In this document: positions 16,251 to 23,568 of the stretch, piece by piece
How the letters are laid out: each line of letters starts with the position of its first letter
How positions within the stretch are numbered: position 1 is the first letter of the stretch
Source of the DNA: JAAZFE01 sp034005635
GTDB taxonomy: Bacteria; Verrucomicrobiota; Kiritimatiellia; CAIQIC01; Lenti-01
Direction of reading: 5' to 3'
Assembly: GCA_034005635.1 (NCBI GenBank)
Contig: JAVEUJ010000020.1
Span: forward strand, 1 to 25,972
DNA: 25,972 nucleotides
Notes under the pieces: generated by a model
The model's database searches: none
What the model was told of the DNA's origin: nothing
Seen by the model: the letters and a program-made list of their open reading frames with translations, nothing else
Made by a program: the position numbers and the translations under genes

Positions 16251-16390
16251 GGGATTTTCTACGTCATGGATGACCTAGGTCGCTGTGACACAATTCTGTG
16301 TGCCGTCGCTTCGCTGCTCACCATTTTGAGAGCCTTCGCCACCTCTTTTTTACCGCTTTCTTCATCACCGCTCTCTCAAATGCTGCTGTG

Positions 16391-16490
16391 CCCCACTGCG
16401 GAGAAATTGCGGCTGTGTTCTCCACGCTATGGAAAACTTTTGCGCGATTTTTCCACGCTATGGAAAAAATGTTTCCACCGTGTGGAAAAC
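16391..16490. repeat. Tandem inverted repeats of TTTTCCA-n5-TGGAAAA type after top6B
   Basis: Three consecutive dyads lie immediately after the top6B stop: TTCTCCA-cgcta-TGGAAAA (16418-16436), TTTTTCCA-cgcta-TGGAAAAA (16448-16468, perfect 8-bp arms) and TTTCCAC-cgt-GTGGAAA (16472-16488). A degenerate fourth unit, CCCCACTGCGGAGAA, sits at 16391-16405. Centre spacing is about 31 and 22 bp, so this is not a CRISPR. Each would form a hairpin in RNA. I recall similar TTTCCA..TGGAAA clusters producing small FHxxEK/FPRCGK-type spurious ORFs in Kiritimatiellae/Lentisphaerae genomes; that is memory, not a search. Confidence 0.65.
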
Positions 16491-16492
16491 GT

Positions 16493-18163
16493 CTACACAT
16501 CGAGGTGTGTCCGTTCCAGCATCTGGGTCAGGTCGCCTTCGACCTTGTCTTTTTGCTTGTCCGACAGCGCCAAAATCTCTTGGAGCCCCAGCGCGAGATG
16601 GGGAATGTACAATTCCATGTAATTGCGTTTACGGTTGGCTTCGGCCGCGCGTTTACGCCGGCCGAGATAGACGACCAAGCGCCGCCCGATCTCCTGCAGG
16701 GCAAAGGTCATCTCTTTGAGGATTTCGGGGTAATGGGCAATTGCCTCTTTGCTCTCGCTGGTGAACGGCACCCACACGCTGGCGATATGCAGAAAAAAGA
16801 CCATGGGGCCAATAGGCAGGCTGCCCCGGGGCTGAGTCAGGCCATAGGTTTTCCAGTTCACCGCCTGCATGGCGTCGGTCATGGCGCAGGCCCCGCTCAT
16901 ATAGAGCAAGGGGGCGCGGTTGGCAAAACGCATCACGCGCACCGAATCGTCCGCCGCCAGTTCTGGATTCTCGCCGGGCTTGGCACAGGCCACGCCGACT
17001 TCTACCAGAAACGGATTGCCCCGGTAAACCTCGGGAGAGCGAGTCACCGCTGTATAAAAGTCCGCCGGAAATTCTTTCTTCAGCCCCGCAAGGATTTGCT
17101 CTTCGCCAATCGGCGCCAGGCAGTCCATCGGCGGCCGCATCAGTTTGGTTTCCTGGATCGCATTATAGAGCGCCTCGATCTCCTGATGCGCCACGCGCGT
17201 GGGATTCGCTTTGGGATTCAATCCGGCCCGATCACAAATATCCAGGGCGACTCGACTGCTGACGCGCGAGAAATCTTCGTGCAAGGCACCCTTGAGCGTC
17301 CGCGCACGACTATCCTTGAGCATTTGCATCAGTAAGCCCAATTCGACCCCGTGGGGATGCGGCTGGATGGATTTCACCGGCGGCGGCAGAGTATGCACGG
17401 CCCGGGCATAGGTCTGCCAGGGACCCTCTTCCGGTATGGGCGTCCCGGTTGCCCGGTCCTTTTTGAGCAGGGTGACCTTGAAATGCAGGCGCAGATGCGG
17501 ATTAGCAACAGCGCACTGCTTGATGTATTCGTCCACCGACAACCGCCCGCGCACATATTGGGCTGTCATTTCGATGGCAACCTGGGTGCCATGCGCATAG
17601 TGGATCGGCTCGCCGCCGTCCTGCTCCGGCGGGAATTCCGGGCGCCAGTCCGATTGTTCGTCGCGCAGCACCGCTGGTTTGTTGGCGCGGGTGTCGATCT
17701 GGACTTCGAGGCGGTGGGCCTGGGCGGAATTCTTTGTTTTAGACAGAATGACCGTCGCGGCACCGGTAGTCAGTTGCCCATACATGCCAGCGGCGCTGAT
17801 TCCAATACCCTGCTGACCACGCGACATCCGCAAGCGGTGGAACTTGGAGCCGTAGAGTAATTTGGCGAAGACCTTCGGAATCTGTGCGCGAACAATGCCC
17901 GGGCCATTATCTTGGATGGACACCACAAAACGCCCGTCGGCCACCTGCCGCAGTTCCACGGCAATTTCCGGCAATATCTCTGCCTCTTCGCAGGCATCCA
18001 GTGAGTTGTCGACGGCTTCCTTGACAGCGGTCATGATCGCCTTGCGCGGGCTGTCAAAACCCAGAAGATGCCGGTTCTTGAGAAAAAATTCAGAAACCGA
18101 GATATCCCGTTGTTTGCGGGCCATACTTTCCGCGGTTTCCTTGATACCAGATTTTTTTGCCAT
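16493..18163 (-). CDS. top6B: DNA topoisomerase VI subunit B (GHKL ATPase)
   Basis: 556-aa ATPase subunit of topoisomerase VI. The Bergerat ATP fold is clear: E49 and N53 in KEAVDNSLDACEEA, the D85-N86-G87-x-G89 motif in IQDNGPGI, and the lid GQQGIGISAAGMYGQLTTG (about 116-134). A helix-2-turn-helix and transducer domain follow. The WKxY motif NWKTYGLTQ has its lysine near residue 436, the gamma-phosphate sensor. Length is slightly above archaeal subunits (about 530). GGGAG precedes the ATG. It is 73 bp after the HTH-IIA gene and 464 bp before top6A. B-before-A order is common in archaea. With both subunits intact, an active A2B2 enzyme is expected. Confidence 0.95.
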   Translation of the reverse strand: MAKKSGIKETAESMARKQRDISVSEFFLKNRHLLGFDSPRKAIMTAVKEAVDNSLDACEEAEILPEIAVELRQVADGRFVVSIQDNGPGIVRAQIPKVFAKLLYGSKFHRLRMSRGQQGIGISAAGMYGQLTTGAATVILSKTKNSAQAHRLEVQIDTRANKPAVLRDEQSDWRPEFPPEQDGGEPIHYAHGTQVAIEMTAQYVRGRLSVDEYIKQCAVANPHLRLHFKVTLLKKDRATGTPIPEEGPWQTYARAVHTLPPPVKSIQPHPHGVELGLLMQMLKDSRARTLKGALHEDFSRVSSRVALDICDRAGLNPKANPTRVAHQEIEALYNAIQETKLMRPPMDCLAPIGEEQILAGLKKEFPADFYTAVTRSPEVYRGNPFLVEVGVACAKPGENPELAADDSVRVMRFANRAPLLYMSGACAMTDAMQAVNWKTYGLTQPRGSLPIGPMVFFLHIASVWVPFTSESKEAIAHYPEILKEMTFALQEIGRRLVVYLGRRKRAAEANRKRNYMELYIPHLALGLQEILALSDKQKDKVEGDLTQMLERTHLDV

Positions 18164-18236
18164 CGGTTGCTACTCCCTAGCCTAGTCAAAATGGGGCCAG
18201 ATCATGCCGTAATCCCCCCCATGCGCCGTACGTCTA

Positions 18237-18956
18237 TCAAATGCTTTTGATAATCTTTTCTTCGCTAGCGACGAGGATGCGGTACAGTTCCATGGAATCG
18301 TTACTGTCGCGCATTTCGAGCAAGAGGCTAGTCTGGTGGCACATCATGCACAGGCGCGCCAACACATGCAGGTGAATACGATCGTCCTGGCAGCAGATCA
18401 GAAAGAAAATATCGGTGGTGGACCGATCGGGGGATCCAAAGGGCACCTGGGAGATCGTCTTGCCGACCACGATAAACGAATCTTCAAACATGTAGGGTTC
18501 GTGATTACGTGGATGCAGGAGGGCCAGCCCGCCGGCCAGAGCCGTGGAACAAAGTTTTTCGCGCTCGACCAGGCTTTCCAACAGCTCCGTGCGGTAGCAC
18601 AGCTTGCCCGTACTGTCAGCCAACTCAACCATGTCGCGCAAAACAGAAGCCTTGGTGCGGCTGCGCATGTGCGGATTGATCCAATCGGGTTGAATCAGAT
18701 TCGGAATGATCGCCGTATCGTGGGACAAATCATGATACTTGGCGGTACTGAGCCGGTGAAAATCGGTCAGCGGTTCATCGTCGAAACCCAGCAGTTGGCG
18801 CGACGCCCACTCGTCGAGGTCTTTGTGGCGAAAGACCAGTCGTTCGCCGTGGCGTTCACACGGAATCTCTCCGCGGCGGGCCAACTCTTCGACTCGGTGT
18901 TCGGTCAGGTGCAGGAATTCTGCCGTTTCCGCCAAGTTGAACATTCGATACGGCAT
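18237..18956 (-). CDS. HTH (excisionase/MerR-like) fused to PTS IIA (PtsN-like) domain
   Basis: 239 aa. Residues 4-55 form a winged-helix module (FNLAETAEFLHLTEHRVEELARRGEIP...VFRHKDLDEWASRQL) like excisionases and MerR-type DNA-binding domains. Residues about 100-235 form a type-2 PTS IIA domain like PtsN. The phosphate-accepting His is H148 in LALLHPRNHEP, and a second conserved His occurs in DDRIHLHVLARL. Such proteins probably sense phosphoryl flux and bind DNA or a partner; no sugar permease is nearby. I recall this architecture as frequent in planctomycetes and verrucomicrobia. It sits 73 bp upstream of top6B on the same strand, so co-transcription is likely. Its target is unknown. Confidence 0.85.
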   Translation of the reverse strand: MPYRMFNLAETAEFLHLTEHRVEELARRGEIPCERHGERLVFRHKDLDEWASRQLLGFDDEPLTDFHRLSTAKYHDLSHDTAIIPNLIQPDWINPHMRSRTKASVLRDMVELADSTGKLCYRTELLESLVEREKLCSTALAGGLALLHPRNHEPYMFEDSFIVVGKTISQVPFGSPDRSTTDIFFLICCQDDRIHLHVLARLCMMCHQTSLLLEMRDSNDSMELYRILVASEEKIIKSI

Positions 18957-18987
18957 GGTTACATCTGCTTCCTAGCGGGTCCCATCC

Positions 18988-19401
18988 TCAGATTTTCAAC
19001 AAGCCAGCCAGGAACGCCAGCAAGAGACCCACTGTCAGCGCCAGCACGCCCGCTGTCGCCCAAGGAAAAGAACTGCCCTCGATCTGGCGGCGGCTCCACT
19101 TGGAATAGAATGCAGCGGCACCAGTTACCAGCGTCACCAGCAGCATGATCAGAAAAAAGCTCTGGTTTTTCCCTGCCCACACCGCCGGGCCCGCCCCCGG
19201 CGAGCCCGATCCCCCCATCGCGGCCTTGCCGACCAATGGCAGAATCATGCATTGAAACAGGAACAAAAGGCCAAATGTAAAAGACAGCACCTGCCCGGTC
19301 AGCGGTGCCACAATCCATTTCTGAAAATCCAGATCGTTTTGGGCTTCCATCGTTTCTTTTTTTGCTTTTGATACCGGTTTCATAAGCTGCGCATTGTCCA
19401 T
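18988..19401 (-). CDS. Small three-helix membrane protein, unknown function
   Basis: Predicted 137-aa protein with a charged N-terminus (KPVSKAKKETMEAQ) and three hydrophobic segments: GQVLSFTFGLLFLFQCMILPLVG, SFFLIMLLVTLVTGAAAF and ATAGVLALTVGLLLAFLAGLL. A Gly/Pro-rich external loop separates the first two. I do not recognise a family. It precedes the HTH-IIA gene by 31 bp and may head the minus-strand unit leading to top6B. The start is uncertain: ATG 19401 is used, but 19410 and 19380 are possible and none has a strong ribosome binding site. A much longer frame to 19629 overlaps the divergent gene and is rejected. Confidence 0.6.
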   Translation of the reverse strand: MDNAQLMKPVSKAKKETMEAQNDLDFQKWIVAPLTGQVLSFTFGLLFLFQCMILPLVGKAAMGGSGSPGAGPAVWAGKNQSFFLIMLLVTLVTGAAAFYSKWSRRQIEGSSFPWATAGVLALTVGLLLAFLAGLLKI

Positions 19402-19535
19402 ATTAACCATTAAAATACAAGCAAAACGAGTATTGCGGTCGCGCCGCTGCGCCAGACCAGACACCATCAGCGGCGGGTCTTTGCGCTTTCCGACGGGTTG
19501 GGCGGCGTGTAGGATGCCCGGCGATAAGGACCCCC

Positions 19536-20102
19536 ATGAAGAAAAAAACCAAACAGATCCTGATTTTGTTAGGCAGCGCACGTGAAGATGGAAACTCAAC
19601 GCGTCTCGCCTATGCCTTGGCCGATGCACTGAGTCTGAAAGGCCATATTGTGCAATCCATCCGCGTCCCGGCGCTGGAGATCGCCCCCTGCGACGGCTGC
19701 GGAGAATGCTGGAAGCCAGCCTCCACTCCCTGCGTGATCCGCGATGACATGGACTCCGTCTATCCGATGTTACGCAAAGCCGATGTGATCGTATTTGCCA
19801 CGCCTTTACATTTTTTCAACTGGTCTGCCCCCCTCAAAACACTGGTGGACCGTCTCTATTGCCTCGCCCCCAAGCGCAAACACAGCCTCAAGGGGCGCGC
19901 GGTCATGCTGCTGGCTACGGCGGCAGACACCCAGCCCGTCGCCTTTGCCGGGCTCAAGGCCACCTTCCGCCTCGTGGCCGGTTACATGCAGTGGACGGTT
20001 CTCGGCAACCTGCTCATTTCCGGCGTTGCGCAAGAAGGCGATATCGCCAACAAACCCAGAGCCTTGGCTCGAGCCCAAGCCCTTGCCGCCCGAGTGGATT
20101 GA
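19536..20102 (+). CDS. NADPH-dependent FMN reductase / iron-sulfur flavoprotein-like
   Basis: 188-aa flavodoxin-fold protein. GSAREDGNSTRLA (13-25) is the FMN phosphate-binding loop and ATPLHFFNWSAPLKTLVDR the second flavin-contacting segment. Four cysteines at 52, 55, 58 and 66 form CX2CX2CX7C, the compact motif that binds a 4Fe-4S cluster in archaeal and bacterial iron-sulfur flavoproteins. An electron-transfer flavoprotein is therefore more likely than a plain quinone or azo reductase. ATAAGGA lies upstream of the ATG. It is divergent from the small membrane protein (134 bp between them) and monocistronic: a promoter and 105 bp separate it from the next gene. Confidence 0.88.
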   Translation: MKKKTKQILILLGSAREDGNSTRLAYALADALSLKGHIVQSIRVPALEIAPCDGCGECWKPASTPCVIRDDMDSVYPMLRKADVIVFATPLHFFNWSAPLKTLVDRLYCLAPKRKHSLKGRAVMLLATAADTQPVAFAGLKATFRLVAGYMQWTVLGNLLISGVAQEGDIANKPRALARAQALAARVD

Positions 20103-20148
20103 CCAGCGGCCGGCAGCGGGCGGCACCCCGACGATGCGGCCGCGCGCG

Positions 20149-20176
20149 TTGCCAATCCGGCTAACCGTGATATAGT
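20149..20176 (+). promoter_or_regulatory. Promoter of the GNAT-led operon
   Basis: TTGCCA (20149-20154) and TATAGT (20171-20176) with a 16-bp spacer give a good sigma-70-type promoter. The predicted start is near 20183, about 25 nt before the GNAT ATG, with AAGGAAA in between as ribosome binding site. It would drive the whole overlapping gene set to nadK. Confidence 0.6.
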
Positions 20177-20207
20177 TAACTGTTCTATATATTTAAGGAA
20201 ATCCCCT

Positions 20208-20717
20208 ATGACGCTTGATGCCATTCAGATCCGCAAGGCCCGTTTCGGCGACGCCCAAGCCATTTTTAAATGTATTAAAGCCCACCCTAACGAGTTGGTG
20301 CCACGATCCTTGAGCGACATTACGTTGAACATCGATCGCTTTTTGGTGGCGGAATTGGATGGAGCGATTGTGGGCACAGCCTCATGGGCTGTCCTGCCGG
20401 AACTCGATCCCACTAAAAATCCCTCCATCGAAATTCAATCGGTCTCGGTGCGCGAAGATCTGCAACAGCATGGCCTGGGACGCCGGATGGTCGAAGCGGC
20501 GATGGAACGGGTTGCGGAATTCAAACCGGACCAGCTCATCGTTCTGACATTCACGCCTCCATTTTTTGCAAAGTTGGGTTTTACGCCCATCCCCAAGGAA
20601 AAGATTCTCTATAAGCTTTATAAGGGCTGCATGAACTGTGCTAAATACGATTCGCCTTTGACCTGCCCCGAAGTAGCCATGGCCTATACCCCGGCTCTCC
20701 GCGAAGAGACACTGTGA
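20208..20717 (+). CDS. GNAT N-acetyltransferase, resembling short amino-acid N-acetyltransferases (ArgA-like)
   Basis: 169-aa acetyltransferase. It begins IRKARFGDAQAIFKCIKAH, has the GNAT core sheet (LVAELDGAIVGTASW...IEIQSVSVRE) and the acetyl-CoA pyrophosphate loop QQHGLGRRM (87-95). The C-terminal KGCMNCAKYDSPLTCPE with Cys 141, 144 and 153 resembles the Cys-containing end of short ArgA-type N-acetylglutamate synthases, which start arginine synthesis. No arginine genes are in the window, so the substrate is tentative. A good promoter and AAGGAAA ribosome binding site precede it. Its stop overlaps the next start (GTGA), making it first of a four-gene coupled operon. Confidence 0.85.
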   Translation: MTLDAIQIRKARFGDAQAIFKCIKAHPNELVPRSLSDITLNIDRFLVAELDGAIVGTASWAVLPELDPTKNPSIEIQSVSVREDLQQHGLGRRMVEAAMERVAEFKPDQLIVLTFTPPFFAKLGFTPIPKEKILYKLYKGCMNCAKYDSPLTCPEVAMAYTPALREETL

Positions 20718-21763
20718 GGGAACATTTCTTCAATCAGTTGACTCGGGCACGGCTGCTGATCGTCATCGGGGTGCTCCTAAGCCCGCTCGTTGCCTGCGGG
20801 TGGTCTGGTCTCCAGCATGTTCACATTTCCCGTGCGGCCGCCCGCAACGTCCCCTACGAGATGGCCGGGTTCCGCGAGTTTGCCCGCCCCATGGCCTTCC
20901 CCAGTATATTCCCTGATCTTTGGCGGCTGTCGGACCCCGCCGAAGGCCCCCGGCACTATTTTGAACCCGACCGCCTTCCACGCAATGTCGATATCATGCT
21001 GTTGAATTCCAATCGTCTGACCGCTTTCGACTCGCAGATTCCGGAAGCCCCGTCGGTTATCGGCATCGCCCCTTGGACCATCATGGACCTGATGGAAGAC
21101 ATGACCGAGTCTATGCGTACCAACGACTGGATGTGGGCGGCGCGCTGTGGTTCGGCATTGAGCCATTACCTGGGCGATCTGCACATGCCGCTACACTGCA
21201 CACGCAACTATAACGGTCAGGAAAGCGGCCAATACGGAGTCCATTTGCGGTTTGAATCCGACATGACCAAGTCCTTTGTCCGCTTTGAGGACATCATGCC
21301 TGAACCAGCGGTCTATCTGGACAATCCGTTCAACGCTCTTCTGGGCTGGGTGGTTGAATCAGCGGCGGCCGCCCCCGAGGTGCTCCGGGCCGACGTGATC
21401 GCCACTCGCGCGGCCAGCGGTCAAACCGACTCCGAAACCTACTATCTCAAACTCTGGGAGCTGACGGCCGACATTGTCCACGAACGCCTCAGTTCCGCGG
21501 CCGGTAACCTCTCCTCCATTTGGTATACGGCCTGGGTCAATGCCGGACGTCCCCCCGTTCCGGAAGCCTTCGAGGAGCTACCGGCCTACTCGGTCTTTTC
21601 GGGTGTGGGGATCGATCCACCGGAGACCGATGGACAGCATATGCGCCAACAAAAACAGAAGTTTGATGTCATCATTTGGGTTGTCATGGGGGGCATTGCC
21701 TTGATTGTAATCGGATCCTCTCTCTATCGCGGCGCCCAAGCCCGACGCCCCCCTGCCCCGTGA
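20714..21763 (+). CDS. Membrane-anchored S1/P1-nuclease or phospholipase C-type zinc hydrolase
   Basis: 349 aa. The trinuclear zinc-site pattern of S1/P1 nucleases and bacterial phospholipase C can be traced: W30 with H35 five residues on (as W1/H6), D68 in FPDLW, H81 in RHYFE, H151-x3-D155-x5-H161 in SHYLGDLHMPLH, and H177-x3-E181 in VHLRFESD. In P1 nuclease the mature N-terminus is the Trp itself. Here the signal could be cut after A-C-G to expose W30, or at the lipobox LVAC to give a lipoprotein starting Cys28. A C-terminal transmembrane helix (about 319-340) is followed by a basic tail. The substrate (phosphodiester in nucleic acid or lipid) is open. It starts with GTG overlapping the GNAT stop. 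Confidence 0.8.
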   Translation: MREHFFNQLTRARLLIVIGVLLSPLVACGWSGLQHVHISRAAARNVPYEMAGFREFARPMAFPSIFPDLWRLSDPAEGPRHYFEPDRLPRNVDIMLLNSNRLTAFDSQIPEAPSVIGIAPWTIMDLMEDMTESMRTNDWMWAARCGSALSHYLGDLHMPLHCTRNYNGQESGQYGVHLRFESDMTKSFVRFEDIMPEPAVYLDNPFNALLGWVVESAAAAPEVLRADVIATRAASGQTDSETYYLKLWELTADIVHERLSSAAGNLSSIWYTAWVNAGRPPVPEAFEELPAYSVFSGVGIDPPETDGQHMRQQKQKFDVIIWVVMGGIALIVIGSSLYRGAQARRPPAP

Positions 21764-22500
21764 AACGCGACCGCCTGGATGTGATGCTGGTCGAACGCGG
21801 CTTGGCCGAAAGCCGCGAGAAAGCCAAGCGCCTCATCCTGGCAGGCCAGGTGCTAGTGAATGATGCCCCGGCCACCAAAGCCGGTCATGAGTTCCCGCTG
21901 GATTGCACGGTGCGAGTAAAGCAACCGGAACGATTTGTCAGTCGCGGCGGTCTCAAACTCGAAGAGGCCTTTACCCGCTTCGCACTCCTCTCCGCCGAAA
22001 ATAAAATTTGTGTGGATGTCGGCGCCTCTACGGGCGGGTTTACCGATTGCCTGCTGCAACACGGCGCCGCCAAGGTTTACGCGGTCGATGTCGGCAAATC
22101 TCAGCTCCACTCGCGGTTGACCGCCAATCCACGCATCGTGGTCATGGATGCCTGCAATGCGCGTCACCTCCAACCAGGAGACCTGCCCGAGCTAGTCGAC
22201 CTCGCCGTGACCGATGTCTCATTTATCTCTCTGCGTCTGATCCTGCCCGCGATTGATCGGCTCCTGCGTCCTGGCGGCGAAACTGTCGCCCTCATCAAAC
22301 CTCAGTTCGAGGCCGGTCGCGATGATGTCGGTCGAGGCGGGGTTGTGCGTGATCCTGCCACCCGCCAGAAGGTGGTTGATCGCATTCGTGAATTTGGCAT
22401 CACCACCCTCGGCTGGGAATGGCTCGGCATTTGCCAGTCGCCAATCCAGGGCCCGGCAGGTAATATTGAATTTCTCAGCTATTGGAGAAAGCCGTCATGA
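21760..22500 (+). CDS. tlyA: TlyA-family rRNA 2'-O-methyltransferase (S4-FtsJ)
   Basis: 246-aa protein with an N-terminal S4 RNA-binding domain (RDRLDVMLVERGLAESREKAKRLILAGQVLVND, about 3-35) and a C-terminal FtsJ/RrmJ methyltransferase. SRGGLKLEEAF (about 61-71) and the SAM motif CVDVGASTGGFTDCLL (84-99) are textbook, and VSFISLRLILPA and ALIKPQFE complete the core. The family 2'-O-methylates 16S and/or 23S rRNA and is often misnamed hemolysin A. The GTG start at 21760 overlaps the preceding stop; a frame extending to 21676 lies inside the hydrolase gene and is rejected. The ATG of nadK overlaps its stop. tlyA-nadK adjacency is common in bacteria. Confidence 0.95.
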   Translation: MKRDRLDVMLVERGLAESREKAKRLILAGQVLVNDAPATKAGHEFPLDCTVRVKQPERFVSRGGLKLEEAFTRFALLSAENKICVDVGASTGGFTDCLLQHGAAKVYAVDVGKSQLHSRLTANPRIVVMDACNARHLQPGDLPELVDLAVTDVSFISLRLILPAIDRLLRPGGETVALIKPQFEAGRDDVGRGGVVRDPATRQKVVDRIREFGITTLGWEWLGICQSPIQGPAGNIEFLSYWRKPS

Positions 22501-23372
22501 ATATTGGAATCGTTGCCAATCTGACTAAACCAGCGGCCGCTGGGACCTTGGCCGACCTTGCCCGGGGCGCCCGCGATCTCGGGGTCAAGTTGGTGGTCTG
22601 CGACGAGGCAACGGCCCGCCTGACCCCTGGCGCCAAACTCGTCACCCCTGCCCGTTTCGGTAAGGCGATTGATTGGCTGTTATCGCTCGGTGGCGATGGC
22701 ACCGTGTTGCATTCCGTCCGCGTCCTTAATGGTGCCAGCGCGCCCATTCTCGGCATCAATCTTGGCAACCTGGGTTTTTTGACCAATGTCCCCGACACGC
22801 AAGCGGTAGAGGCCCTGCGTGCGATCGCCACCGGCGCCTGCGAGACCGTCGCCTACCCCCTGATCGAAGCGCGCGTGCTACGCGGACCGCACCGCCGGTG
22901 CATAGTGAAGGCCCGCGCCCTCAATGATATCGTTCTGGGCTGGGGCACTTCGCCACGGGCGGCCATGATCGAACTGGAAATCAACCGCAAACCAGTTGCA
23001 TCTTTCGTGTGCGACGGCCTCATCGTGGCTACGCCCATCGGCAGTACCGGCCATGCGTTGTCTGCTGGCGGCCCCATCTTGCATCGCGAAACTCAGGCGC
23101 TGGTCATCGAACCCATCTGCCCCCATACCCTCAGCAATCGACCGGTCGTGATTCCCAATGATCAGCGCATCGTCCTGCGTGTGGCCGACCGGCGGAAAAA
23201 GCTGCTGCTGTCCGTCGATGGCCAGTCAGAGGGGTGGATCGGCTATGGCGACGTACTGGAGATCCGCAAGGCCACTCAAGGAGTATGCCTCGTCAACCTT
23301 CCGGGGGCCTGCTGGTTCAAATTGCTCAGCCAGAAGCTCCATTGGCGCGGATCCAGCTCCGAACCCAAATAA
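22497..23372 (+). CDS. nadK: NAD kinase
   Basis: 291-aa ATP-NAD kinase, source of NADP. The catalytic GGDGT motif is at 65-69 (LSLGGDGTVLHSVR), followed by the NLGNLGFLTNV segment. The NAD-binding TPIGSTGHALSAGGPI stretch lies near 175-190, and LSVDGQ near the end. Length is normal. GGAGAAAG precedes the ATG, which overlaps the tlyA stop (ATGA). Last gene of the four-gene operon that begins at 20208; a hairpin with a nearby T-rich region follows. Confidence 0.97.
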   Translation: MNIGIVANLTKPAAAGTLADLARGARDLGVKLVVCDEATARLTPGAKLVTPARFGKAIDWLLSLGGDGTVLHSVRVLNGASAPILGINLGNLGFLTNVPDTQAVEALRAIATGACETVAYPLIEARVLRGPHRRCIVKARALNDIVLGWGTSPRAAMIELEINRKPVASFVCDGLIVATPIGSTGHALSAGGPILHRETQALVIEPICPHTLSNRPVVIPNDQRIVLRVADRRKKLLLSVDGQSEGWIGYGDVLEIRKATQGVCLVNLPGACWFKLLSQKLHWRGSSSEPK

Positions 23373-23406
23373 TTTCCCCCTCCACAAGTTCTCTTGGCTT
23401 GGCGCA

Positions 23407-23448
23407 GGGGTGAGCCGGTACCCCCCATCTTGATTTTTTGAATTTTTT
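23407..23448 (+). terminator. Possible terminator after nadK
   Basis: GGGGT (23407-23411) pairs with ACCCC (23420-23424) over an 8-nt loop, followed about 8-20 nt later by two T6 runs (23433-23438, 23443-23448). The T tracts are further from the stem than in a classical intrinsic terminator, so termination is plausible but not strong. Confidence 0.35.
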
Positions 23449-23471
23449 ATAGATGCCAGAAGGGTTCGCCA

Positions 23472-23501
23472 TTGACATCCCCCCCCTCCTTTCCCCACAA
23501 T
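23472..23501 (+). promoter_or_regulatory. Candidate promoter of the parvulin lipoprotein gene
   Basis: A perfect -35 hexamer TTGACA (23472-23477) is followed after 18 bp by CACAAT (23496-23501; four of six consensus bases). The spacer is pyrimidine-rich with a run of eight C. The start codon at 23569 is about 60 nt downstream of the expected start point. Confidence 0.45.
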
Positions 23502-23568
23502 GCAGCGTTTAAACCCGAATTTTGCCACGTGGGTGAAACGCGGTACTCCCAATCAAAAGGATGAGCAT

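Noticed and set aside
16418..16488. CRISPR array candidate
   Set aside because: Units are only about 17-21 bp, spaced 22-31 bp centre to centre, with no unique spacers of constant length and no cas genes.
16298..17335. 345-aa plus-strand ORF opposite top6B
   Set aside because: It is antisense to the well-conserved top6B coding region and begins inside the spacer repeats; its protein shows no domain and consists of the repeat-derived FSTLWK-type residues plus reverse-frame sequence.
16493..18163. Reading top6B as a gyrase/MutL-type GHKL protein
   Set aside because: The WKxY motif, the length and the adjacent Spo11-type subunit identify topoisomerase VI.
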